From Spirochaetota bacterium (GTDB taxonomy: Bacteria; Spirochaetota; UBA4802; JAKQUI01), in contig JAKQUI010000001.1 of NCBI GenBank assembly GCA_029562645.1, positions 1 to 64,000 on the forward strand: DNA of 64,000 bases, given 5' to 3'. The first letter of the stretch is position 1; each line of letters opens with the position of its first letter. A program made the position numbers and the translations under genes. The notes beneath the pieces are model-generated. The model saw nothing but the letters and a program-made list of their open reading frames with translations. It was not told where the DNA came from and searched no databases. This document shows, piece after piece, positions 55,561-63,675 of the stretch.

Positions 55561-55953
55561 ATGGACAACCTGAAAAAAGCCTTATATCTTCTGCTTGTTT
55601 TCCTGGTTCTCGGAACCGCCACCGGCCTCGCGCTCATGATATTCGTCGGCAACTCCCAAAGCTTTGGGTTCCTTACGGGAACGGCGTTGAGCACGATCCT
55701 TTCTTTTCTGTGGCTTATCGGGGCCCGCATCGGCCTAAAAAAGAACGCCCTGGTGCTTTTGGGCATCACTCTGGGCGGATTCCCCCTCCGGCTCGTCATT
55801 CTAGCCGTATTTGCCTTCGGCGGCCTGTATCTTTTCAAGATGAACTCGACCTTCTTCGCCATCGCCTTTCTCGCCGGCACCATCTACAGCCTGGTTGTCG
55901 AGGTGTGGTTCCTGAACACCGTGAGCGTGCCGGGACGCAAAAAACTCCAGTAG
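55561..55953 (+). CDS. Four-helix membrane protein, AtpI-like
   Basis: A 130-aa integral membrane protein with hydrophobic helices at about residues 8-28, 35-54, 64-87 and 94-114, and a basic C-terminal tail RKKLQ. Topology and size recall AtpI/ATP-synthase subunit I-type proteins, but no ATPase genes follow, so that name is only a likeness. It stops 9 nt before the kinase-like gene and is probably co-transcribed with it. The start has no strong ribosome site. Confidence 0.65.
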   Translation: MDNLKKALYLLLVFLVLGTATGLALMIFVGNSQSFGFLTGTALSTILSFLWLIGARIGLKKNALVLLGITLGGFPLRLVILAVFAFGGLYLFKMNSTFFAIAFLAGTIYSLVVEVWFLNTVSVPGRKKLQ

Positions 55954-55962
55954 GGGCGGTCT

Positions 55963-57573
55963 ATGGAACGAAACGAACTCGCGGACCTCAGCAAGGACGA
56001 ACTGGTCAAGCGCATCGAGGAGATGCAAAAGATGATGCAGGGCGCCTCGTGCTGGCGCTCGGACCTGGAGGTCGACTACCAATACATCATCGAAAACTCC
56101 GCCGACATCATCTTCATCCTCGACAAGGAAGGCAAGCTCGTATACAAGAACAAGGCGGGCGAGGATTTCTTCCCCATTCGCCGCGAAGACGCCATCGGGA
56201 TGCATTACTCCAAGTACATTCCGGCGCTGGAACTCGAACGGGCGAAGGTCGTATTCGCCGCCGTCCTCAACGAGGGCAAGGAGCTGCGAAACGAACGCAT
56301 GAAGTCGATGGACACCCAGAACCGCACGGTGTACTTCATCGCGAACTTCTCGCCCATACGCTCCTGCGACGGCGACATCATCGGGCTGCACGGCATTCTG
56401 CGGAACATCACCGACCTCCACGATACGGAGAAAAAGCTCCGGGAGAACACCCGCCGCCTCGAGGAGAAGATCCGCGAGCAGGTCCAGCAGGCCGAGGAAC
56501 TCAGGCGCATGACCGTCATCAACGAGGAGATGGTGAACAACGCGCCCATCGCGATCGCCATGATGGACCCGGCCGGCATCATGCTCTCGGAGAACGCGGC
56601 GCTCAAACAGATCATGGGGCACAAACCCAATGAGACGCGAATCGGCACCAACCTCTCGCAATACCAGGGCTGGGTGGACGCCGGCCTGCAGGGCATTCTG
56701 GACGAGGCCGTGAAACAGCGGCGGCCGGTGCGCCTGGACAATGTCCACTACATCCCGATCTCGCGCGACCGCGAGCTGATCCTCAACGCGCGGATGAACC
56801 CGATCATGGAGCGCGACGGGACCGTCAAGAGCGTGCTGGCGATGCTCGAGGACATCACCGAGCAGTCGAAATACGCCAGCAAGATGCAGCGCGCCGAGAA
56901 GCTCTCCGCCATGGGGCTTCTGGCGGCGGGGGTGGCCTACGAGCTCAAGGTGCCCATCAACCTCATGGCCATCGACCTTAACTTCATCTCCAAGAACATC
57001 GACGAGTCGAGCCCGGTGCGCGATTACCTGAAATCGCTCAAGGACGAGCTCGACCGCATCAAGAAGATCACCGAACAGCTGCTCAATCTCTCGAAGCCCG
57101 AGCAGGACGAGATCGAGCTCATCGAGGTGAACAAGCTCCTGCAGAGCCACCCGATACAGATCAGCCTGAGCCGTCTTCAGAAAAACGGGCTCACGGTGAA
57201 CATGAAGCTCCCGGACCGCAGCCCCGTGATCAGGGGAACGCAGAGCCAGGTGGTCCAGGTGCTCTTGCACCTGATCTCGAACGCCGAGGACGCGATGCCG
57301 GACAAGGGCGAGCTTACGATCACGGTGGGACAGGTCGAATCCGGCGGCGTAAAGTTCGCGCAGATCCTGGTGGCCGACACCGGGATCGGGATTCCGGAGG
57401 AAAACCTCAAGAGGATATTCCAGCCGTTCTTCAGCACCAAGGGGCACAAGTCCACCGGCCTGGGGCTCATGGTGACCTATTCGATCATCGACAACCTGGG
57501 CGGAACGATCGGCGTGAAGAGCATCCCCGGCGAGGGAACCGCCATGCGGATCCTCATCCCGGCGGTGGAATAA
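55963..57573 (+). CDS. PAS-PAS histidine-kinase-like protein lacking the phospho-acceptor His
   Basis: A 536-aa cytosolic protein. A PAS domain covers about residues 40-150, with a coiled coil at about 150-185 (LEEKIREQVQQAEEL). A second PAS covers about 185-305. The DHp domain reads LLAAGVAYELKVP, so the His that takes phosphate is Tyr326 (codon TAC at 56938-56940). The HATPase domain keeps the N-box SNAEDAM, VADTGIGIP and STGLGLM, so it should still bind ATP. It is therefore a likely pseudo-kinase or ATP-binding sensor. GGGGCGG precedes the ATG. The MoxR-like gene begins 19 nt later. Confidence 0.85.
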   Translation: MERNELADLSKDELVKRIEEMQKMMQGASCWRSDLEVDYQYIIENSADIIFILDKEGKLVYKNKAGEDFFPIRREDAIGMHYSKYIPALELERAKVVFAAVLNEGKELRNERMKSMDTQNRTVYFIANFSPIRSCDGDIIGLHGILRNITDLHDTEKKLRENTRRLEEKIREQVQQAEELRRMTVINEEMVNNAPIAIAMMDPAGIMLSENAALKQIMGHKPNETRIGTNLSQYQGWVDAGLQGILDEAVKQRRPVRLDNVHYIPISRDRELILNARMNPIMERDGTVKSVLAMLEDITEQSKYASKMQRAEKLSAMGLLAAGVAYELKVPINLMAIDLNFISKNIDESSPVRDYLKSLKDELDRIKKITEQLLNLSKPEQDEIELIEVNKLLQSHPIQISLSRLQKNGLTVNMKLPDRSPVIRGTQSQVVQVLLHLISNAEDAMPDKGELTITVGQVESGGVKFAQILVADTGIGIPEENLKRIFQPFFSTKGHKSTGLGLMVTYSIIDNLGGTIGVKSIPGEGTAMRILIPAVE

Positions 57574-57592
57574 CGACATCAAGGAGAGCGCC

Positions 57593-59083
57593 ATGCGGAC
57601 AAAACAGGAACGCCAGACCGTGAAGATGTACAGCGCCGCCGAGGAGTTGCTCCAAAAAGACGAATTCTTCATCGTCCACGAGGACGAGCCGAAACCCGTC
57701 CCCGCGGCGACGCACATCGCGCAGGGCGCCGAGGCCCCCAAGACCCAGTTCGTGACCACCGACCCGACCGAGCGCAAAAAAGGGAGCGAGCCGCTCACGG
57801 GTTCTCGCTCGTCGCTCGACAAGGACAAGCGGATGGACATTCCCACCATCGTGAGCTACCTCCAGTGGCACATGGACCGCATCTCCGAGAACGTCGTGGG
57901 ACGGGGGGAGATCGTCCGCCAGGCGATGTACGCCATCATCACGCGCGAGCACATGCTCCTGTTGTCGCGCACGGGCATGGCGAAATCGTTCCTGGCGAAC
58001 TATATCTTCAACACCTTCGAGCAGGTGCGCGTGTTCTCCTCGCAGGCCAGCAAGGACCAGACGCCGGACAATTATTTCGGGCCGTACAACATCGACGAGT
58101 TCCGCAAGGGGCGCATCCGGCACAATATCCACGGCTCCATCATCGAGGCCGACCTGGTGTTCCTGGACGAGTTCTTCGACGCCAGCGACGTGGTGCTGCG
58201 CTCGCTCCTGTCGGTGCTCAACGAGCGGCGCTTCATCAACGGCCAGGAGGTGATCGACGCGGCAGTGCACACGGCCATCGCGACGGCCAACTACATGCGC
58301 ATGAACGAGGTGACCGAGGCGGTGCTCGACCGGTTCAACTTCAAGTCGATCATCCCCGAGGACAATAACACCTATACGCAGCTGCTCATCGACCACACGT
58401 ACGCCTACAGCCACGGGAAGCCCATCGACCCCGAAAAGAAGATACCCTTCGGCAACATGATCTACCTCTCGGAGATCGTGAAGAACGAAAACCACGACAT
58501 CCACGTGGTGGTGCCCGACTTCATCTACTTCATGAAGAACGTGATCGTCAACAAGTTCGTGAGCAACATGCGCAAGAGCGAGTACAACTTCTTCATCAGC
58601 CCGCGCAAGCAGGCGAAGATGACCGACTTCCTGCGCGCCTCCGCCATCCTGGACAACCGGTTCGAGGTGACCATGAAGGACCTCGAAAACCTGTATCTCA
58701 CCGTCTGCACGCTCAACAGCTACGTCTCGGTGAAGACCAAGGACAAGTCCGAGAAGGACGTGTACCTGGACGCCTATCAGCAGACGATGGTGCACTTCAA
58801 CAGCACCGGCGCCATCCAGCAGATCGAGCTTCTGCTGGGGATCCGGAAGTTCTTCCAGGATCTGCGGGAGAACCCCGAGAAGAAGGAGCGACTCCACGAG
58901 GCGAAGGGCCTTCTCGAGGGGCTCAAGGGCCTCATTCGCAAGCTCTTCCCGTCCCGGGTGAAGGACGACGATGGCGACATGACGATCGAGCAGCTGAAAA
59001 ACACCGTCCTGGAGCTCAATCCCGTCGTGGAAGAGGTGCGCGAGCTCAAGGAAGGCCTGCTCAAGGACTTCAGGGACCTGTAG
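57593..59083 (+). CDS. RavA/MoxR-type AAA ATPase
   Basis: A 496-aa MoxR-superfamily ATPase nearest the RavA type. About 80 charged, low-complexity residues come first. The AAA core begins near residue 98 (ENVVGRGEIVRQAMYAI). Walker A is SRTGMAKS (residues 125-132), with Ser in place of the first Gly. Walker B is VFLDEF (189-194), followed by SLLSVLNERRFINGQ and a sensor block TAIATANYMRMNEVTEAVLDRF. MoxR proteins work as hexameric chaperones with a VWA partner, which is encoded next (13 nt on). AAGGAGAGC precedes the ATG. Confidence 0.88.
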   Translation: MRTKQERQTVKMYSAAEELLQKDEFFIVHEDEPKPVPAATHIAQGAEAPKTQFVTTDPTERKKGSEPLTGSRSSLDKDKRMDIPTIVSYLQWHMDRISENVVGRGEIVRQAMYAIITREHMLLLSRTGMAKSFLANYIFNTFEQVRVFSSQASKDQTPDNYFGPYNIDEFRKGRIRHNIHGSIIEADLVFLDEFFDASDVVLRSLLSVLNERRFINGQEVIDAAVHTAIATANYMRMNEVTEAVLDRFNFKSIIPEDNNTYTQLLIDHTYAYSHGKPIDPEKKIPFGNMIYLSEIVKNENHDIHVVVPDFIYFMKNVIVNKFVSNMRKSEYNFFISPRKQAKMTDFLRASAILDNRFEVTMKDLENLYLTVCTLNSYVSVKTKDKSEKDVYLDAYQQTMVHFNSTGAIQQIELLLGIRKFFQDLRENPEKKERLHEAKGLLEGLKGLIRKLFPSRVKDDDGDMTIEQLKNTVLELNPVVEEVRELKEGLLKDFRDL

Positions 59084-59096
59084 GCCCGGCACCGTC

Positions 59097-60806
59097 GTGG
59101 CGGCATACCAGACAAAGTTCAGCAGCACCGAACGCCCCAGCACGGATTTCTTCGATTACTGGGACAGCCTGGGCTTTTTCGACAACCTCCAGGTGGTCCT
59201 TCCTCCGCAGTTTTTCGCGATCTTCGAGATCGCCCGCGTCATCTTCACCGAAGAGATGGTGTCGGAGGCGCTCACGGCGATCGAGGACATCACCAAAAAG
59301 GAAATGCTGCCGACGCCCGATCGCGACGTCTCCATCATGGTCAACCGGATGGAACGGACCTCGCCCCTGAGCGACAACATGGAGATCGACAACTTCCAGA
59401 CCATCTACCAACTCAGGAAGACCCTGCCCCGCGAGCTCGCCTGGGACGACGACATCTTCAACATGAAGCTCCTCACCAAGTCGCTCCTGGTGCAGAAGTT
59501 CTACGAGTCCGAGACCGACCGCTTCAAGCCCGTATCAACGCGCCGCGACGAGTCGGGACGGGAGGCGAACCGCTTCGAGCAGAAGTTTTTCCTCCTGCTG
59601 GACCGCTCCAAGTCAATGGACATGCGGATGCGCTCGTTCTACTCGAAGAGCATCGTCGCGGAGTTCCTGCGCCGGAAGATCAACTCGAACGCGAAAATAT
59701 TCTACCGCCCCTTCGATTCGAAGCCCGGCGAGCTTTTCAAGCTCGAGAAGAAGGAGGATTTCCCGCTCTTGATCGAGCGGGTGCTCCTGACCACGACGGG
59801 CGGCACCAGCACCAACCTGCAGGCGGCCGTCTGCCAGGCGGCAAGCGACATCAACTACGACAAGGACATGGCCAACGCCGAGATCCTGGTGGTCACCGAC
59901 GGCATCAGCAAGATCAACAAGTTCGAGCTGCGCGAGCGGCTGGGCGACATCAAGTTGAACATCCTCAAGGTGGGGCGCGATCTCGCCGAGCCCGACTTCT
60001 ACGGCGTGAAGGGCGCGATGGAAAACGTCCGGATCGACACGGACTTCACCGCGTATAACATCCAGGAGGTCAACCAGAAGATGGCGCGGGCGCAGCTCGA
60101 CGAGGAATCGCTCTCCCCGCGGGAAAAGCGCGCCTACGGCTTCATGCTCGAATACTCCGACAGCATCATCACGGACCTCAAGTATATATCGAATCGCTTC
60201 ATCGAAATCGGCGATTTGGAGCCCACGGAGCTCTTCAAGCTCGACGACGACATCCTTGATTTCATCGAGATGACCACCGCCCAGCTCGCGCAGCTGGACC
60301 TCTCCGAACGCTCCGTGGAGGACCTGAAGGTCATCTACAAGAAGGCGTATTTCCTCGGCCAGTACATTGAGCTCCTGATGGAATACGGCGGGAACATCGC
60401 AAACCCCGTCCTGAAAAAAGCGCAGCAGGCGCTCCAGGAGGCCCGCCAGAAGATGCTCAATGACCCGGTCCTCTATGAGCTGGTGACGCGCGCAGGGAAC
60501 TTCCGCGAAGACAAGAAGATGCTCAAGATGTCGCGCAAGGAGGCGCGCAAGCGCATGAAGGAAATGAAGCTCGAGGAACGCGCGCTTTCCTCCAAGGAGA
60601 TGAAGCAGGCCCAGCTCATCCTGACGATGGACACGGGCACCTCCGAGGGCGGGAGCATGGGCCAGCTGATAAAGCTCCTGGTGATAAAGCTCGTGCAAGG
60701 GATCGTGTTCGTGGTCAAGAAGATCGCGGGCGCGCGCACGGCGCCCACCGACAGCGGGGGAAGCGAACCGCCACGACAGCAAGAGAAGGGACGCAAGGCG
60801 AGCTAG
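59097..60806 (+). CDS. VWA-domain protein, MoxR partner
   Basis: A 569-aa protein from a GTG start at 59097. Residues 165-300 form a von Willebrand A domain with the full MIDAS: DxSxS at D169-S171-S173 (LLLDRSKSM), the Thr block TTGGTST near 234-240, and Asp268 in VVTDGIS. A helical part with many charged residues follows. Near residue 525 a hydrophobic stretch LIKLLVIKLVQGIVFVVKK may anchor it to the membrane. It fits the ViaA role beside RavA: metal-dependent binding of a client. The end is Lys/Gln-rich. No clear ribosome site; coupling to the upstream gene is likely. Confidence 0.85.
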   Translation: MAAYQTKFSSTERPSTDFFDYWDSLGFFDNLQVVLPPQFFAIFEIARVIFTEEMVSEALTAIEDITKKEMLPTPDRDVSIMVNRMERTSPLSDNMEIDNFQTIYQLRKTLPRELAWDDDIFNMKLLTKSLLVQKFYESETDRFKPVSTRRDESGREANRFEQKFFLLLDRSKSMDMRMRSFYSKSIVAEFLRRKINSNAKIFYRPFDSKPGELFKLEKKEDFPLLIERVLLTTTGGTSTNLQAAVCQAASDINYDKDMANAEILVVTDGISKINKFELRERLGDIKLNILKVGRDLAEPDFYGVKGAMENVRIDTDFTAYNIQEVNQKMARAQLDEESLSPREKRAYGFMLEYSDSIITDLKYISNRFIEIGDLEPTELFKLDDDILDFIEMTTAQLAQLDLSERSVEDLKVIYKKAYFLGQYIELLMEYGGNIANPVLKKAQQALQEARQKMLNDPVLYELVTRAGNFREDKKMLKMSRKEARKRMKEMKLEERALSSKEMKQAQLILTMDTGTSEGGSMGQLIKLLVIKLVQGIVFVVKKIAGARTAPTDSGGSEPPRQQEKGRKAS

Positions 60807-60816
60807 GGTCTCCCGA

Positions 60817-61569
60817 TCAGTAGATAAACCGCAGGGTCGCCGTCGACACCACGAAGGGCGAATAGATGATTCCCCGTTTGGGATGGAAATTGATGATCGG
60901 CACATCCACATCGTCGTGCTCGTCCGACGTGATGGCCGGCAGCGACACCTGAAAGGTGTCCGAGGGCGACAGGGGCACGGCAAACTTGATCAGCACCTGC
61001 GTCGATTTCGTCAGCGGGATGCCGCCTCCCTCCGTGGAGCAATCAGTCAGGCCGTCGACATCCTTTATTTCTTCGGAATAATTAAGCTTTACCGCTTTCT
61101 TGTTCAGATACGCGAAGTTGAACGTGTCGCTGTATCCGACCGGTTTGATCCGTTCCGCGTTGTTTTTAATGATCTCCACGTCGCAGGGATTGAACACGTA
61201 TTCCTTGTCCGCAGGGGCCGTGAAGGCCACGGTGATGAAGACTGACGTTGTCGCATTGATATCGTTTCGAGGCGCGAACCCGTATCCGTAATCGAAGCCG
61301 ATAAGCGGGATTATCGGAAACATCAGCGGACCGAACGACAGCCCCGATTCGCGCTCGTTGTTCACCTTCACCGCGACCGTGAGATCCTGGACTTGCGCCT
61401 GGAACACATTGCCATAGCGCGTTTCGTATCCGCGCAGCTTGTACTGCAGAATGGAGTCCCGCTCATTCACCGCATGCGTGTTCGGTTCGCTGTAGTACAC
61501 GATTCCAAGGCCCGAGCAGTGCGTCAGGAGCGCGACAAGGGCGATCAGTATCACATGTGGATATTTCAT
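60817..61569 (-). CDS. Unknown predicted lipoprotein with atypical lipobox
   Basis: A 250-aa exported protein with signal peptide MKYPHVILIALVALLTHCSG. Cys18 follows LTH, which breaks the E. coli-type rule but would pass in spirochaetes, where looser lipoboxes are known. The mature part is beta-rich with a Thr/Asn-rich middle (residues 90-150) and two further Cys in the DCSTEGGG and NPCDVEI regions. I recognise no family. It is convergent with the VWA gene, 10 nt apart. The ATG at 61569 is chosen; a GTG 9 nt upstream is also in frame. Confidence 0.6.
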   Translation of the reverse strand: MKYPHVILIALVALLTHCSGLGIVYYSEPNTHAVNERDSILQYKLRGYETRYGNVFQAQVQDLTVAVKVNNERESGLSFGPLMFPIIPLIGFDYGYGFAPRNDINATTSVFITVAFTAPADKEYVFNPCDVEIIKNNAERIKPVGYSDTFNFAYLNKKAVKLNYSEEIKDVDGLTDCSTEGGGIPLTKSTQVLIKFAVPLSPSDTFQVSLPAITSDEHDDVDVPIINFHPKRGIIYSPFVVSTATLRFIY

Positions 61570-61703
61570 GGAATTCACACACCATCGATGAACGCGTGCC
61601 GACCGTGACGCATCCCCCCGGCCATCATGCGCGACCCCGGGAGCCTGCCGGCGCGAGAGCGACGACGGTGAGGCGCGGGGACCTCATCCGCCCCCACTAT
61701 TGA

Positions 61704-62672
61704 TTACAATTTTTCCTTCCGGTACCACTCGACCGCCTCGGCCATCATCGCCACGTTGTCCCGCGTGGGCGACCATCCCAGGTCGGTTTTTGTCGTGGAG
61801 CAGTCGAGCACGAAGTTCGAGAGAATGAAGATGACGTGTTCCTTGCTGAGATAATTGATATTGAAGGGCCGCAGGACGATCGAGAGCAGCCGCGTGATCG
61901 CCGGGGAGAGAACGTGGATCGCGCCATCGACGCGCGCGGTCTTCTTGATGCGCTCCACTTGCTCGATCTGCGTGGGCACATTGTCGGAGCCAAGATTGTA
62001 TACGCCGCCGCGGGATCCGGTGCGGTCCTTCGCGCGAATCAACGCATCGACGACATCGTCGGGATGCACGAGCTGGAAGCGCGAGCTGCCGTCGCCGCCC
62101 ACGTAGAAGCGGTTTCCATCGCCCATCGCCATCGCCATATACAGAATGATGAGAATGAGCGGATCGTCGATTCCCGGACCGGCCATGATGGTGGGACGGA
62201 ATATGGTGATATCCATCCCGTCGTTCTCGATCGCCGCCTGGCAAATCTTCTCGGCCTTGACCTTGTCCTTCCCATAGCGGGTAACGGGATGGAGGGGATC
62301 GCCGATCCCGATGGGCATGTCATCCGACGTGCCGTACACCTCTCCGGAGGAGAGGAACACCACCTTGCGCACGTGATTGTCCCGGGCGGCCGCAAGGAGC
62401 TTTTCCGTGCCCGTCGTGTTGATCCGCCGCATGCGGCGGCGGCTGTTGTGCGTCGTATTGTAGATGTCCATGAGGTGGTAGACGGTATCGACATCCGCGG
62501 TCGCATCGAGTAGGAGCTCATCGTCCAGCACGGTCCCTTCGAAAAACTCGACACCTGCGGCGAGGTTCCGGTCCCGCCAGAAATCCAGTCCGCGCACCGG
62601 TTCCCCGTCTCCCAGAAGTCGGTCGATCAATTTTTTTCCGATAAGGCCGTTACAGCCGGTAACCAGGACCAT
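61704..62672 (-). CDS. NAD-dependent epimerase/dehydratase
   Basis: A 322-aa extended short-chain dehydrogenase/reductase of the sugar-nucleotide epimerase family. The Rossmann motif TGCNGLIGKKLIDRLL is at residues 5-20. Ser/Tyr-Lys catalysis appears as SSGEVYG then Y-x3-K in RYGKDKVKAE. RPTIMAGPGIDDPL and VHPDDVVDAL follow, as usual. It may act on a UDP- or GDP-sugar, but a precise substrate is not visible. GGGAGGATG precedes the ATG at 62672, so I do not use the longer frame to 63071, which is a shadow of the next gene. Confidence 0.85.
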   Translation of the reverse strand: MVLVTGCNGLIGKKLIDRLLGDGEPVRGLDFWRDRNLAAGVEFFEGTVLDDELLLDATADVDTVYHLMDIYNTTHNSRRRMRRINTTGTEKLLAAARDNHVRKVVFLSSGEVYGTSDDMPIGIGDPLHPVTRYGKDKVKAEKICQAAIENDGMDITIFRPTIMAGPGIDDPLILIILYMAMAMGDGNRFYVGGDGSSRFQLVHPDDVVDALIRAKDRTGSRGGVYNLGSDNVPTQIEQVERIKKTARVDGAIHVLSPAITRLLSIVLRPFNINYLSKEHVIFILSNFVLDCSTTKTDLGWSPTRDNVAMMAEAVEWYRKEKL

Positions 62673-62748
62673 GGCATCCTCCCTTGTCGCGCGCTTCGAT
62701 AAAGATGCAGCAATGTGTCGTTTTTCGTCAAGTAGAATACCGCACGCA

Positions 62749-63675
62749 TCAGCGCGTCGGGGCCGCGCGCTCCGCCCAGGGCAATGCGAGCGAACGGCGG
62801 AGCGAGGGGCCGCGCACGATCCCCTCGACGCGGCCGACGAGTGCATCACGAGGCACCATGAAGCAGACACGCCCCCGGGTGCGGTCGTCGAAGGCGAGCG
62901 TGATGGCGTTCGGCGGCGCGCCCGCGACGGGCTCCCAGCGCATCCCCGCGCGTCGCCGGTCGTGCGCGGGCAGAAGTATCGGGTACTCTCGCATGCCGTT
63001 CGTCTCGAAAAACAACTCGGCGCGGTTCGCAAGCCCGGCGCGCGCGAGCTCCTCGGCGGAGTACACGCCAACGGGCAGCTCGAACCCGCCGACGCTCAGG
63101 CGCCCGTCGCGCACCGTCACCCGTCGTCCGTCGGAAGCGATCACGCGTGCGAGGAAGCGGCCGCTCTCGGCGCGCGCTAGAACCACGTCCCCGGCCGACA
63201 CCGCCGCCCGACGGCGGACGAGCAGAAGGCTTGTCCGATCAATCGTGGGGCGCATATCGTCCGTTCCGGCGCGCTCAAGGGCAAACACCGACCCCAGCGC
63301 TGCGATCGATCCGACGAAGAGGGCCGTCCCCAGCGCGCCCGCGAGGACATAGACCGCCGCGCGGTTCACGGCGCCCGGCGTGAAGTCCCGGCGCCGCAGG
63401 GAGGCCCAGGCCGCCTCGGCCGGCGCCGCAAGCCACACCGCGACACAACCGCCCACCGCGAGGGACCAGACGCGCAGGTGCGACGGCGCGTTATCCGAAA
63501 CTGCCGCGGCAGCGGCGACAAGCCCCGGGAGCGCCCGCAGCAGCGCGAACACGACGGCCTTCGCCGGCTCGCCGTTGTAGAGCTGGCCCAGGCCGGGGAC
63601 CAGGAGCGAGAGCGCGCCGGCCACCAGCGGGCGTCGGCGGGCGCGCGCGGCACCCCTGAGTATCGCGTCAGTCAT
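62749..63675 (-). CDS. Signal-peptidase-I-like membrane protein lacking the catalytic dyad
   Basis: A 308-aa protein. An N-terminal membrane part (residues 17-130, three or four helices) starts with PLVAGALSLLVPGLGQLYNGEPAKA, a motif also seen in other small-membrane families. The S26-like part has DDMRPTI at residues 139-145, where active enzymes have SMxPT with the Ser nucleophile, and FLARVIASDG at 174-183, where they have IKRVIG with the catalytic Lys. Ser is therefore Asp140 and Lys is Ala176. It is likely an inactive homologue. It begins inside the end of the receptor gene (8-nt overlap). Confidence 0.72.
   Translation of the reverse strand: MTDAILRGAARARRRPLVAGALSLLVPGLGQLYNGEPAKAVVFALLRALPGLVAAAAAVSDNAPSHLRVWSLAVGGCVAVWLAAPAEAAWASLRRRDFTPGAVNRAAVYVLAGALGTALFVGSIAALGSVFALERAGTDDMRPTIDRTSLLLVRRRAAVSAGDVVLARAESGRFLARVIASDGRRVTVRDGRLSVGGFELPVGVYSAEELARAGLANRAELFFETNGMREYPILLPAHDRRRAGMRWEPVAGAPPNAITLAFDDRTRGRVCFMVPRDALVGRVEGIVRGPSLRRSLALPWAERAAPTR

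Noticed and set aside
61704-63071. 455-codon version of the epimerase
   Set aside because: The added 130 residues are low-complexity and overlap the signal-peptidase-like gene; the ATG at 62672 has a strong ribosome site.
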